From the NCBI GenBank assembly GCA_900465665.1, contig UBJO01000004.1:1-64000 (forward strand): a stretch of DNA of 64,000 bases. Direction: 5' to 3'. Position numbers and translations under genes: made by a program. This document shows, in pieces, positions 36,454 through 45,734 of this stretch. The notes beneath the pieces are model-generated. The model worked only from the letters and a program-made list of their open reading frames with translations. It was not told where the DNA came from and did not search any database. Within the stretch, counting starts at the first letter, position 1, and each line of letters begins with the position of its first letter. The stretch is from Hyphomicrobiales bacterium (lineage in GTDB: Bacteria; Pseudomonadota; Alphaproteobacteria; Rhizobiales; Rhizobiaceae).

Positions 36454-36794
36454 CCGAAGGACAACTGTAACTCGGTCATATTATTGCACTGCAGCACGAT
36501 AGACGTGCATAAGCATTCCGCTATATATCATTGAGATGGTTCGATTTTTAAGATCGAGCCGCCGCCGACCCGTTGCCGCCGTCACAAAAGTTGCCTTTCT
36601 GCAACACCACCTTTTTGCATCGCAAATATAACGAATTATGACTGTATCTGTAATTGATACATTTAAGCCAAAATGTAATTTGCCGGTCACGGAGACATCA
36701 CGTCCCCGTGAGGGCTTGTTTTGAAATTGGGGTAGGTAGAGCCGTTTTCGGCAACAGTGACCTGTGCCCAATCCTAAATAGATTGGACTCAACT
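36454..36794. promoter_or_regulatory. porin upstream region with inverted repeat
   Basis: 341 bp with no gene. It is AT-rich for about 200 bp. TGTATC and GATACA form an inverted repeat with a 7-nt spacer at 36643-36661, about 134 nt before the porin ATG. This leaves room for a long 5' leader, common for major porins. Confidence 0.55.
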
Positions 36795-37835
36795 ATGACT
36801 ATTCGTATGATGCTCATCAGCTCGGCAGCGGCTCTCGCAGCCGTCTCGGGCGCTCAGGCTGCAGACGCTATCGTCGCTGCTGAACCGGAAGCTGTAGAAT
36901 ACGTTCGCGTTTGCGACGCTTACGGCACCGGCTACTTCTACATCCCGGGCACGGAAACCTGCCTCAAGGTCAGCGGTTACATCCGTACCCAGATCAACGC
37001 CGGCCCGAACGCCAGCGCAACGACCGGCAACGGCTCGACCGTCGCCAACCGTTCGGACTGGGACATGTACACCCGCGGTCAGGTTCAGTTCACCGCCAAG
37101 AGCGACACTGAATACGGCCCGCTCACCGGCGTTATCGTAATGCAGACGAATGCCGACAACGCTTCGTCGCAGGCTGCTATCCTCGACTCCGCTTACATCG
37201 ACATCGCCGGCATCCGCGCTGGTCTGTTCTACAGCTGGTGGGACGACGGTCTCTCGGGCGAAACCGACGACATCGGCTCGCCGGTTACCCTGCACAACTC
37301 GCTGCGTTACCAGTACGAAGCTGACGGCTTCTACGCTGGCATCAGCGTCGACGAGCTGGAAGACAGCCCGTACTACAACGGCGAAACCGCCAACAATTTC
37401 GGCGTTGCTGTTGGCCTCGGCGGCAAGGCTGGCGCCTTCACGTACCAGATCACTGCAGGCTACGACACCGACAACGAAGCTGGCGCCGTTCGCGCTATGG
37501 GCACCGTTGCCATCGGCCCGGGCACGCTCGGTCTCGCAGGCGTCTACTCTTCCGACCCGAACGCCTACTACAACAAGGCTGAGTGGGTCGTCGCTGTCGA
37601 ATACGCTATCAAGGCAACCGACAAGCTGAAGATCACCCCTGCGTTCCAGTACTACGGCAACTACGGCATCGTCTCTGGCGAGTTCGACAAGAACAACGAC
37701 GCTTGGAAGGCTGGCGTAACGGTCGACTACCAGATCGTTGACAACCTCTATGCCAAGGCAACCGTCAACTACCTCGACACCGACAAGGCTGACGGCGTAA
37801 CGACGGGCTTCTTCCGTCTGCAGCGCGCATTCTAA
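36795..37835 (+). CDS. ropA: RopA/Omp2-type outer membrane porin
   Basis: 346 residues with a 22-residue signal peptide (ISSAAALAAVSGAQA). The mature start ADAIVAAEPEAVEYVRVCDAYGTG followed by FYIPGTETCLKVSGYIR is the hallmark of rhizobial RopA and Brucella Omp2 porins, including the conserved Cys pair. Alternating beta strands run to the C-terminal aromatic LQRAF, the usual porin end. It is a 16-stranded trimeric pore by family. Codon use is strongly biased, as in very highly expressed genes. A strong hairpin array follows the stop. Confidence 0.94.
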   Translation: MTIRMMLISSAAALAAVSGAQAADAIVAAEPEAVEYVRVCDAYGTGYFYIPGTETCLKVSGYIRTQINAGPNASATTGNGSTVANRSDWDMYTRGQVQFTAKSDTEYGPLTGVIVMQTNADNASSQAAILDSAYIDIAGIRAGLFYSWWDDGLSGETDDIGSPVTLHNSLRYQYEADGFYAGISVDELEDSPYYNGETANNFGVAVGLGGKAGAFTYQITAGYDTDNEAGAVRAMGTVAIGPGTLGLAGVYSSDPNAYYNKAEWVVAVEYAIKATDKLKITPAFQYYGNYGIVSGEFDKNNDAWKAGVTVDYQIVDNLYAKATVNYLDTDKADGVTTGFFRLQRAF

Positions 37836-37840
37836 TACTC

Positions 37841-37906
37841 TTCGGGCGCCACTTTTCAATCACGCCGGATCCTCTGATCCGGCGTGAGCGAGAAATGGCG
37901 CCCGAA
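37841..37906 (+). terminator. nested double hairpin after porin gene
   Basis: Outer arms TTCGGGCGCCA (37841-37851) and TGGCGCCCGAA (37896-37906) pair perfectly over 11 bp. Inside them, CACGCCGGATC (37861-37871) and GATCCGGCGTG (37876-37886) pair over 11 bp with a CTCT loop. Two stacked perfect stems are unusual. It probably stabilises the porin mRNA 3' end or ends transcription. Confidence 0.7.
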
Positions 37907-37947
37907 TCAGGTGTTTCTGATCAGATTGACCTCCGATCAGTTTACGG

Positions 37948-37981
37948 AAGGTGGTTCGGTTTCCCTGCCGAGCCACCTTTT
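37948..37981 (+). terminator. intrinsic terminator downstream of porin
   Basis: AAGGTGGTTCGG pairs with CCGAGCCACCTT (one G-U pair) around an 8-nt loop and is followed by TTTT. It is oriented for the rightward porin transcript and would act as a second stop after the nested hairpin. Confidence 0.7.
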
Positions 37982-37998
37982 GCTATTGTGTGAATAGA

Positions 37999-38487
37999 CT
38001 ATTCCGCGGCGTCACGCCGACCGGCCGCAGGTGTGTCGGCCGCGTCAAGCTTGTGCCGCTCCCCATCGAGACGACGCAGTTCCGCGACGCTATCCGCGAC
38101 CGTCATTGCTCCCAGCATGTCGACAACCGCCTGCTCTGCCCGGTCACAAAGATATTCCGATAGATCGCCGATATTTTCGCCCACCAGACCCGCATGCGGG
38201 ATTTCGTGGCGCGTCGCCCAGAGCTTCCTGCTTCCCGTTACCGCTGCATAAATCTCGCTAAGCAGGATGTCTTTGCTTGGCCGAGCCAACCTGATCCCGC
38301 CCTTGCTCCCTGCCAAAGAAACGAGAATGCCGCTCTCCGTCAGCGGCGGCAGCAGCTTGCGCACGAAGCTCGCATTCGTATCCAGCCCCACTGCGAGCGA
38401 CTGGCTCGTCGAGCGCATGTCGGCTTCGTCGTTGACGGCAACGCTGACGACGATCTGCATCGCCGTGGAGAAACGCGTATCGATCAT
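37999..38487 (-). CDS. Rrf2-family transcriptional regulator without Cys cluster
   Basis: 162 residues. The winged HTH is RFSTAMQIVVSVAVN to TNASFVRKLLPPLTESGILVSLAGSKGGIRLARP. The effector region has only one Cys, so an Fe-S cluster of the IscR type is unlikely. It resembles the YwnA-like Rrf2 group. The start at 38487 is preferred because the longer frame has an atypical N-terminus. It is separated from the porin by the terminator cluster and from the ZntB gene by 163 bp on the same strand. Confidence 0.87.
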   Translation of the reverse strand: MIDTRFSTAMQIVVSVAVNDEADMRSTSQSLAVGLDTNASFVRKLLPPLTESGILVSLAGSKGGIRLARPSKDILLSEIYAAVTGSRKLWATRHEIPHAGLVGENIGDLSEYLCDRAEQAVVDMLGAMTVADSVAELRRLDGERHKLDAADTPAAGRRDAAE

Positions 38488-38650
38488 GCTGATCTTAAGC
38501 CTTGGTTGAAGGCAGCAGGTGGCGGGGACACGGACAGCAGAGGCCACACGCTGCAGCGGTAGAAGCAGTGATATTTCCCCTGAAATTGCATTGTCAATAA
38601 AGCCGACGCTAAATCACGCTTGTTTGATACCCGGCTATCACACACGGAGG

Positions 38651-39679
38651 CTAAAGCCAGCCGATCCGTCGCAGCGCCCAGAGCGTCGCGATCGACGTGA
38701 TCGTCACGAAACCGACGATGACGATGAACGCCCAGGTATCGTTGACCCCGGGTATCCCGCCGACATTCATCCCGAACAGACCGGCCACCACGCTCGGCGG
38801 CAGAAGCAGCGCCGCAAGCGCCGCCAGCCTGTTCGAATTGCGGGCGATGCGCTCGCTGATCACGGTCGACAAGTCGTCGTGCAGAATCCCCGTCCGGTCG
38901 CGGATCGCGTCGAGATATTCGATGAAGCGCATCAGCTTGTCGATCACTTCGCGCAGCCTCAGCTTGTCGCGTTCGAGCAGCCAGGGCGCGTCGTCATGCT
39001 CGATACGGTTCAGCGCGTCGCGCTGCGGCGCCAGATAGCGACGCAGCTGCACCGAACGGCGGCGCAAGAGCTTCAGGCGCTCGCGCACCTCGCTCGCTTC
39101 GCCGTGAAAGATCATCTCGTCGAGCTCGTCGACCTCCTCGTCCATTCCGTCGAGAACAGGTTCGAGATCGCGCACGAGCTTCTCGCCGATCAGCGCCAGA
39201 AGGTCGCCGCTGCGCTGCGGCCCCTTGCCCTTCTCCAGCGCCGCCCTGATATCGCGAAGTGCGGTAATGTAGTGCCCGCTGTCGCGCAGCGAGACGACGC
39301 GGTTGCCATCGACCCACAGATGCAGCGGCACGAGATCGAGCCCCGAATGCGGCTCCTCGGCCTCATCGGGAGCGGTGGCGCAAACGCCGCGCAGGATGAT
39401 CAGCAATCCGTCATCGACTGGCTCGACGCGCGGCCGCGTCTCTTCCTCCAGCAGTGCTTCGGCCACGAAGCTATCGAAACCGCCCTTGGCGTTCACCCAT
39501 TCGGCGGCCGCCGGATGATCGCGCTCCAGATGCAGCCAGATCACGCCATCGCCCGGCTTCCAGGCGCAGACGTCATCCATGTCGACCTGCCTGCAGCCGC
39601 CGCGCCCATCAAGGAGCAACGCGAAGCGTATCCCTGGTTCGACACCGTAGCTTGCCATCGGCGCACTTACAGTCTTCAT
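38651..39679 (-). CDS. zntB: CorA-family transporter, ZntB-like
   Basis: 342 residues. A large cytoplasmic N-terminal funnel (about residues 1-270) with long helices is followed by two C-terminal membrane helices. The pore signature G-M-N is present in SVVAGLFGMNVGGIPG. The periplasmic loop is GIPGVNDTWAF rather than the longer CorA loop, which, with the overall sequence (VIWLHLERDH, RGVCATAPDEAEEP), points to ZntB-type zinc transport rather than Mg uptake. ATG at 39679. Confidence 0.88.
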   Translation of the reverse strand: MKTVSAPMASYGVEPGIRFALLLDGRGGCRQVDMDDVCAWKPGDGVIWLHLERDHPAAAEWVNAKGGFDSFVAEALLEEETRPRVEPVDDGLLIILRGVCATAPDEAEEPHSGLDLVPLHLWVDGNRVVSLRDSGHYITALRDIRAALEKGKGPQRSGDLLALIGEKLVRDLEPVLDGMDEEVDELDEMIFHGEASEVRERLKLLRRRSVQLRRYLAPQRDALNRIEHDDAPWLLERDKLRLREVIDKLMRFIEYLDAIRDRTGILHDDLSTVISERIARNSNRLAALAALLLPPSVVAGLFGMNVGGIPGVNDTWAFIVIVGFVTITSIATLWALRRIGWL

Positions 39680-39747
39680 TGCCGGTCCTTGCCCGCGGGG
39701 GTAACGGAAATAGAGCCAACTCTCTGAATATTAGGAGGGATTCTAAC

Positions 39748-39804
39748 ATGTCGCGGAAACGACGCAACATCAGCCTTGCCCGGTGGCGCAGGTCGGGTCC
39801 ATAA
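39748..39804 (+). CDS. possible 18-residue Arg-rich leader peptide
   Basis: A short frame, MSRKRRNISLARWRRSGP, is preceded by a perfect AGGAGG with a 9-nt spacer. Eight of 18 residues are Arg or Lys. It lies about 150 nt upstream of the DMGDH-like gene, between it and zntB. It could be a leader or small membrane-active peptide, or chance; there is no other evidence of translation. Confidence 0.3.
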   Translation: MSRKRRNISLARWRRSGP

Positions 39805-39953
39805 GACGGCGAAAGCCCGCGCTGCCCGCGCCGGTCATCCACAAGCCACATGCCTCTGGTCGTGCAGTTTGATAATTATGTCGTAGACAGGCTCTACACG
39901 TCGCGTTTCTATCCCTAAAATCCGATCTCAATATTCAATCAGGGTCGCACTCA

Positions 39954-42515
39954 ATGGCAGAGTTTCCTAAGCAGGCTAAGGTCGTCATCATCGGTCTCGG
40001 CGGCATCGTCGGCGCATCCATCGCCCATCACCTGATCGAGCGCGGATGGGACGACATCGTCGGCATCGACAAGTCGGGTATCCCGACCGACATTGGCTCG
40101 ACCGCCCACGCCTCGGACTTCTGTTACACCACGTCGCACGACTATCTCTCGGTCTGGACCACCCAGTATTCGATCGATTTCTACGAGAAGATGGGTCACT
40201 ACTCCCGCATCGGCGGCCTTGAAGTGGCGCGTACCGGCGACGACGCCTGGATGGAAGAGATCAAGCGCAAGCTGAGCTCCGCCAAGGCCTTCGGCACCCG
40301 GGCGCATTACGTCTCGCCATCTGAGATCAAGGAAATGTTCCCGCTGATCGAGGAAGATCAGGTCCAGGGCGGCATGTTCGATCCCGACGCAGGCCTCGTC
40401 ATCCCGCGCTCGCAGACCGTTGCCGGCAAGCTGGTCGACGCCGCCGAGAAATCCGGCAAGCTCAAGATGTTCGGCAACACGCCGGCTCAGTCGCTGATCG
40501 TCGAGGGCGGCCGCATCAAGGGCGTCGTCACCCATCGCGGCACCATCATGGCCGATCACGTCATCGTCTGCGCCGGCCTCTGGGGCCGCCTGATCGCCGA
40601 AATGGTCGGCGAGGACCTGCCGGTCATGCCGGTCGATCACCCCCTCACCTTCTTCGGCCCCTATAACGAGTTCGAAGGCACGGGCAAGGAAATCGGCTAC
40701 CCGCTGCTCCGCGACCAGGGCAACTCCGCCTATATGCGCGACACCGGCGACCCGAAGACGACCGAAGGCGGCCAGATCGAGTGGGGTTATTACGAAACCA
40801 CCAACCCGCGCATGTGCCACCCACGCGAGCTTCTCGAAAAGCACGAGGCGCGCCTGTCGCCCTCGCAGCGCGACCTTGAGATGGAGCAGATCCTCGAGCC
40901 GCTCGAAAAGGCCATGGAATTGACGCCGATCCTCGGCGAACTCGGCTATAACGAGGGCCACTCCTTCAACGGCCTGCTGCAGGTCTCCGCGGCCGGCGGT
41001 CCCTCCTGCGGCGAGAGCCAGAAGGTGCGCGGCCTCTGGTATTGCGTCGCCATCTGGGTCAAGGACGGTCCCGGTTACGGCAAGCTGATCGCCGACTGGA
41101 TGACCGACGGCCGCACCGAGATCGACCACAACTCGATCGATTATTCCCGCTTCTACCCGCATCAGCTGACCGAGGACTTCATCGCCGGCCGCTGCTATGA
41201 GGCCGCGCAGAAGATCTATTTCCCCGCCGTCCACACCCGCGAACCCTACGCGTCGGGCCGCAATGCCAAGCGCTCGCCTTTTTACGAGCGCGAAAAGGAA
41301 CTCGGCGGCTACTTCATGGAGCTCGGCGGCTGGGAGCGTGCGCATGGCTACAAGGCCAACGAGCACCTGCTGGAGAAATACGCAGATCGCGTTCCCGTGC
41401 GCGAAAACGAATGGGACAACCGCCACTTCTGGCGCGTCTCCAACGCCGAGCATCTGGCGATGAGCGAGGATTGCGGCATCGTCAACCTCAGCCATTTCCA
41501 CATGGTCGACCTCGAAGGCCCCGATCATGTCGAGCTGCTTGAGTGGCTCTGCGCCGCCAAGATCGGCGGTGACGCAAACATCGGCAAGGGTATCTACACC
41601 CACTTCCTCGACGACGAGGGCATGGTGCGCGCCGACTTCACCGTCATCCGCATGGCCGACCGCTGCCGCCTCATCAACGGCGCCGATGCCGGCCCGCGCG
41701 ACTTCCACTACATGAAGCGCGTGGCAGAAGATCGCGGCCTCGACGTGACGATCACCGACGTCTCGGAAAAGTTCATCACGATCGGCATCTGGGGCCCGAA
41801 TGCCCGCGACACGCTGAAGAAGGTCGTGGCAGACCCGGCAGCGCTCGACCCCGAGAACTTCGCCTTCGCGGCCATCAAGCCGATCGAGATCGCAGGCAAG
41901 ACGGTCACCGCCTTCCGCATCTCCTATGTCGGCGAACAGGGCTGGGAACTGCACATGAAGTACGAGGACGGCCTCGCAGTCTGGGATGCGCTGCGCACCA
42001 CCGGTGTCATGCCCTTCGGCGTCGAGACCTACGCCAACTCGCGCCGCATGGAAAAGTCGCTGCGCCTGCAGAACGGCGACCTGCTCACCCAGTACAACCT
42101 GCTGGAAGCCGATCTCGCCCGCCCGAAGGTCAAGGAAGCCGATTTCCGCGGCAAGGCCAAGCACCTGGAATACAAGGCCCGCGAACACCAACCGGCGATG
42201 CTCTGCACCCTCGTCATGACCGAAAACACCGACAGCAAGGGCGTCAAGCGCTACCCCGTCGGCTCCATGCCGGTCATGGATCCGGAAACAGGCACGTCGC
42301 TGGTCGACAGCCTCGGCCGCATCTCCTACACGACCTCGGTCGCCTACGGCCCGACCGTCGGCAAGAACATCGCGCTCGCTTACATCCCGCAGGAATACTG
42401 CCAGGTCGGCCGCAAGCTGAATGTCGAATATTTCGCCGAGACCTATCCGGTCGAAGTGGTCAGCGTCGGCTACAAGCCCATCTACGACCCCGAAAACCTG
42501 AAGCCGCGCACCTGA
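39954..42515 (+). CDS. FAD-dependent oxidoreductase-GcvT fusion (dimethylglycine/sarcosine dehydrogenase family)
   Basis: 853 residues. The N-terminal DAO-type flavoprotein domain starts VVIIGLGGIVGASIAHHLIERGW. GSTAHASDF places a His where DMGDH links FAD covalently. The C-terminal half (about 440-850) is the tetrahydrofolate-binding GcvT domain, with NLSHFHMVDLEGPDHVELLEWL and FRISYVGEQGWELHMKYEDG. Members oxidise N-methylated glycines and pass the one-carbon unit to folate. The substrate is not determined; no betaine or sarcosine oxidase genes are next to it. A strong terminator follows. Confidence 0.88.
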   Translation: MAEFPKQAKVVIIGLGGIVGASIAHHLIERGWDDIVGIDKSGIPTDIGSTAHASDFCYTTSHDYLSVWTTQYSIDFYEKMGHYSRIGGLEVARTGDDAWMEEIKRKLSSAKAFGTRAHYVSPSEIKEMFPLIEEDQVQGGMFDPDAGLVIPRSQTVAGKLVDAAEKSGKLKMFGNTPAQSLIVEGGRIKGVVTHRGTIMADHVIVCAGLWGRLIAEMVGEDLPVMPVDHPLTFFGPYNEFEGTGKEIGYPLLRDQGNSAYMRDTGDPKTTEGGQIEWGYYETTNPRMCHPRELLEKHEARLSPSQRDLEMEQILEPLEKAMELTPILGELGYNEGHSFNGLLQVSAAGGPSCGESQKVRGLWYCVAIWVKDGPGYGKLIADWMTDGRTEIDHNSIDYSRFYPHQLTEDFIAGRCYEAAQKIYFPAVHTREPYASGRNAKRSPFYEREKELGGYFMELGGWERAHGYKANEHLLEKYADRVPVRENEWDNRHFWRVSNAEHLAMSEDCGIVNLSHFHMVDLEGPDHVELLEWLCAAKIGGDANIGKGIYTHFLDDEGMVRADFTVIRMADRCRLINGADAGPRDFHYMKRVAEDRGLDVTITDVSEKFITIGIWGPNARDTLKKVVADPAALDPENFAFAAIKPIEIAGKTVTAFRISYVGEQGWELHMKYEDGLAVWDALRTTGVMPFGVETYANSRRMEKSLRLQNGDLLTQYNLLEADLARPKVKEADFRGKAKHLEYKAREHQPAMLCTLVMTENTDSKGVKRYPVGSMPVMDPETGTSLVDSLGRISYTTSVAYGPTVGKNIALAYIPQEYCQVGRKLNVEYFAETYPVEVVSVGYKPIYDPENLKPRT

Positions 42516-42539
42516 TTTCAGGTCGAGCTTCGCAAAGCA

Positions 42540-42573
42540 AAACAGCCCGCGGGATCTCTCCCGCGGGCTGTTT
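42540..42573. terminator. bidirectional intrinsic terminator
   Basis: A 15-bp perfect stem (AAACAGCCCGCGGGA and its complement) with a TCTC loop lies between the convergent DMGDH-like and cytochrome genes. On the minus strand it ends in TTTTGC and on the plus strand in TTTCA, so it can serve both transcripts. Confidence 0.8.
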
Positions 42574-42628
42574 CATGTCCAGTCTTATGGAAAAACCGGC
42601 AGCACTCTCGCGCTGCCGGCCTCTTATC

Positions 42629-43948
42629 CTAGTGCTTCTCGCCGCGAACGGCGGTCACGTCGGCTGCCGAAACAGTGGCGGCCTTGTTGTGCCAGCCGTC
42701 GCGCAGGAAGGTCGCGAGTGCGGCGACTTCCTCATCCGACAGGCGGTTTTCGTAGCCCTGCATGCGCAGCTTCATCGGGCGATCCGGCGTCGACGGCAGT
42801 TCTGCGCCGTGCAGGATCACGCTGATCAGGCCCTTGGGCGACTTGGCGTCAACCAGCGAGTTGCCATCAAGCGCCGGGAAGGTCTCGCCGGCACCCTTGC
42901 CGCTTACCATGTGGCAGGCAGCGCAGTTGTCGAGATAGAGACGCGGGCCGAGCGGCATGTCGGGCTTGGCGTCCGAGAGCAGCGTTTCGGTTGCCGTCAC
43001 CTCTGCCTTCTCCGGCTGTGCGGCCGAAGCCGAACCACCCGCGCTACCGATCTTCTTCAGATAGGTGGCGATCGCGAGGTTGTCGTCGTGGCTCATGTAC
43101 TGCAGCGAGTCGCGAACGACGAGCATCATTTCGCCGGTTGCCGACGAGTGAGCGTTGCGGGCGGTCGACAGATAAGCTGCCAGCTGCTCGGTGCTCCACG
43201 TCTGCGGACCACTTGCCGGGCCGCGAAGATCAGGGGCCGTGAAGCCATCGATCTCGCCGCCGGAAAGGAAGGCCTTCGACGAATTGTCGATGCCATCCTG
43301 CGCCATGAACAGATTGCGCGGGCTGTGGCAGGCGGCACAGTGGCCGGCACCCTCGACGAGATACTTGCCGCGGTTGAACTGCTCGTCCTCGCCTTGCTCC
43401 GGCTTGAAGCCGGCTGCGTAGCTGGCGGCCAGCCAGTTCCAGGCGCGCAGGCCGAAGCGCATGTTGAACGGGAAGGAAAGCTTGGTTTCCTCGACCTTGT
43501 TCGAGACAGGCTCAACCTCGTGCATGAAGTAGTCGTAGAGCGCCACGACATCTTCTTCCGACAGCTTGCGGTAGTTCTCGTACGGCATGGCCGGATAGAG
43601 ATGCGTACCGTTGGGCGTCACGCCGTCGTAGAGTGCAGCGCGGAAATCGGCAAGCGTCCAGTTGCCGATGCCGGTGTCCTTGTCGGGCGTGATGTTGGTG
43701 GTCCAGATCGTGCCCATCGGGCTCTGGATGGCGCGGCCGCCGGCGAAGGGCTTGCCGCCCTCGCTGGTGTGGCAGGCCATGCAGTCGCCGGCGCGCATGA
43801 CGTATTCACCTTGGCCCTTGGCCGGCTTGAAGTCGGCTGCGAGCTGAGCGGTCGGGCCGGTACGCTGCACCGGCACGAAGATGAAGGCGACAAGGGCGAT
43901 GACACCGAGAACGACGAGTGTTCCGATGATGCGGAGAAAGGTTTTCAT
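42629..43948 (-). CDS. triheme cytochrome c subunit of a gluconate-dehydrogenase-type complex
   Basis: 439 residues with an N-terminal membrane anchor/signal (LRIIGTLVVLGVIALVAFIFV). Three heme c motifs are seen: CMACH (residues 56-60), CAACH (204-208) and CAACH (342-346). Distal Met ligands lie in each domain. This is the electron-transfer subunit that passes electrons from the flavoprotein to ubiquinone or oxidases on the periplasmic face. It is the last gene of the three-gene operon, 11 nt after the GMC gene. Confidence 0.93.
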   Translation of the reverse strand: MKTFLRIIGTLVVLGVIALVAFIFVPVQRTGPTAQLAADFKPAKGQGEYVMRAGDCMACHTSEGGKPFAGGRAIQSPMGTIWTTNITPDKDTGIGNWTLADFRAALYDGVTPNGTHLYPAMPYENYRKLSEEDVVALYDYFMHEVEPVSNKVEETKLSFPFNMRFGLRAWNWLAASYAAGFKPEQGEDEQFNRGKYLVEGAGHCAACHSPRNLFMAQDGIDNSSKAFLSGGEIDGFTAPDLRGPASGPQTWSTEQLAAYLSTARNAHSSATGEMMLVVRDSLQYMSHDDNLAIATYLKKIGSAGGSASAAQPEKAEVTATETLLSDAKPDMPLGPRLYLDNCAACHMVSGKGAGETFPALDGNSLVDAKSPKGLISVILHGAELPSTPDRPMKLRMQGYENRLSDEEVAALATFLRDGWHNKAATVSAADVTAVRGEKH

Positions 43949-43959
43949 CTCTGTTCTCC

Positions 43960-45729
43960 TTATGCCAGCGGCCGCGGGTTGGGCAGGTAATCCTTGCGGA
44001 TGTGATGCGCCGCCCAGTAGGCCAGACCGCCGACCATGCCGGTCGGGTTGTACTGCGTGTTCTGCGGGAAGACGTTGGCACCCATGACGAAGACGTTATG
44101 GCAATCCCAGGACTGCAGGTAACGGTTGAGAACCGAGGTCTTCGGGTCGTCGCCGGTGACGGTGCCACCGGTGTTGTGGGTGGTCTGGTAAGGACGGACG
44201 TCGAACATGGCGCCTTCCTTCTTGAAGCCTTCCTGCAGCGTCGTCGGGTTCATCGACTTGGCCAGCGGCTCCATCTTCGACTTCATGAACTGCGTCTGGC
44301 GGATTTCGTTATCGTGCCAGTTGTAGGTCATGCGCATCATCGGACGGCCGTGGCGGTCCTTGTAGGTCGGGTCGAGATCGAGATAGTGGCCGCGATAGGA
44401 CATGACGGAGCCGTGGGCGCCGATGTTCATCGCGTGGCCGTACCATTCGCCGATGCCCTTCTTCCAGCCCGCACCCCAGCTTGGCGTGCCCGCAGGAAGC
44501 GGCATGGTGTGACCCGGCTGGCCGTTGGTCTGGCCGGCACGCCAGTAAGCGCCGCCGATAAAGCCTTCCTTGGCGAAGTCGATATTGTCGATGCCGAAAT
44601 CGTCGATGCAGAAGCCGTTGGCGCCTGTGCCGATGAAGGGGTTGAAGTTCTCGTCCTTGAAGAACAGCGTGTAGCCACCGGTGATCTGGTAGGCATAGTT
44701 ACGGCCGACGACACCTTCATTGGTGACCGGATCGTAAGGCTTGCCGATGCCGGAGACGAGCATCAGGTGAACGTTGTTCAGCGCAAAGGCGGTCAGGATC
44801 ACCAGGTCGGCCGGCTGGAAGACTTCTTCGCCGGTCTTGTGGTCGAAATAGGTAACGCCGGTTGCGGTCTTGCCGTCTTCGGCCTTCTCGACGCGCAGCA
44901 CTTCCGAGTTGACGCGGTATTCGAAGTTCTTCTTGCGCTTCAGGGCGTCGATGATCGCCGTCTGCGGCGAGGACTTCGAATAGTTGTAGCAGCCGTAGCG
45001 CTCGCAGAAACCGCAATGGTTACACGGGCCCATCTGCATGTTGTATTCGTTGACATAGTCCTTGGAGGCAATGCCGCCAGGGCTCGGGAACGGGTGATAG
45101 CCCGCCGCCTTCGCCGCATCGCGGAACTTCACGCCATCCCAGGTCGACGGCATGGCAGGCATCGGATAGTCGTTGGACCGCGGCGCCTCGAACGGGTTGC
45201 CGCCCTCGACGATCTTGCCGTTGACGTTGCCGGCCTGGCCGGAAATGCCCGCGACCTTCTCGAAGCGATCGAAATGCGGCTCGAGCTCTTCATAGGTCAT
45301 CGGATAGTCCTGGATCGTCATGTCCTCGGTCATGACGCCTGCGCCGAACTTCTCGGTCACGTAGGACTTCAGGCGGTATTCCGACTGCATCGGACGCCAG
45401 TTGAGGCCGTTCCAGTGGGTGCCAGCGCCGCCGACGCCGGTGCCGAGCAGAAAGGTGCCGAGGCTGCGGTAAGGCAGCGCGGTCTCATCCAGCGAACGGC
45501 GGATAGTGACGGTCGTGTTCGCCGGCTTTTCCATCATGCCGTAACGGATGCCGTACTTCAGCTCGTCGATCATGTTCGGGTACTGGAAGTCGGGAACGGT
45601 CGCCTGATCGTGACCGCGCTCCAGCGCCAGAACCTCGAGGCCTTCATTGGCAAGCTCGATGCCCATGATCGCGCCGGTCCAGCCGAAGCCGACGAGAACG
45701 ACGTCTTTTTTCTTTTCTGTACGTGCCAT
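43960..45729 (-). CDS. GMC-family FAD dehydrogenase subunit (gluconate 2-dehydrogenase type)
   Basis: 589 residues. The N-terminal dinucleotide-binding motif is VLVGFGWTGAIMGIELANEG. GVGGAGTHWNGLNWR and the GMC C-terminal NTGGTVTGDDPKTSVLNRYLQ and NPTGMVGGLAYWAA segments, with the catalytic His/Asn region, are present. FCERYGCYNYSKSS contains a Cys group typical of this subfamily, which includes gluconate, sorbitol and fructose dehydrogenases. It oxidises a sugar acid or polyol in the periplasm. It lacks its own signal and probably rides out with the Tat-bearing small subunit 5 nt upstream. Confidence 0.92.
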   Translation of the reverse strand: MARTEKKKDVVLVGFGWTGAIMGIELANEGLEVLALERGHDQATVPDFQYPNMIDELKYGIRYGMMEKPANTTVTIRRSLDETALPYRSLGTFLLGTGVGGAGTHWNGLNWRPMQSEYRLKSYVTEKFGAGVMTEDMTIQDYPMTYEELEPHFDRFEKVAGISGQAGNVNGKIVEGGNPFEAPRSNDYPMPAMPSTWDGVKFRDAAKAAGYHPFPSPGGIASKDYVNEYNMQMGPCNHCGFCERYGCYNYSKSSPQTAIIDALKRKKNFEYRVNSEVLRVEKAEDGKTATGVTYFDHKTGEEVFQPADLVILTAFALNNVHLMLVSGIGKPYDPVTNEGVVGRNYAYQITGGYTLFFKDENFNPFIGTGANGFCIDDFGIDNIDFAKEGFIGGAYWRAGQTNGQPGHTMPLPAGTPSWGAGWKKGIGEWYGHAMNIGAHGSVMSYRGHYLDLDPTYKDRHGRPMMRMTYNWHDNEIRQTQFMKSKMEPLAKSMNPTTLQEGFKKEGAMFDVRPYQTTHNTGGTVTGDDPKTSVLNRYLQSWDCHNVFVMGANVFPQNTQYNPTGMVGGLAYWAAHHIRKDYLPNPRPLA

Positions 45730-45734
45730 GATCG

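Noticed and set aside
39951..42191. Long minus-strand frame opposite the DMGDH-like gene
   Set aside because: Mirror frame of a real coding sequence; no ribosome binding site and no recognisable motif.
42989..43421. Plus-strand frames opposite the cytochrome c gene
   Set aside because: Shadow frames; the minus strand carries three intact heme motifs.
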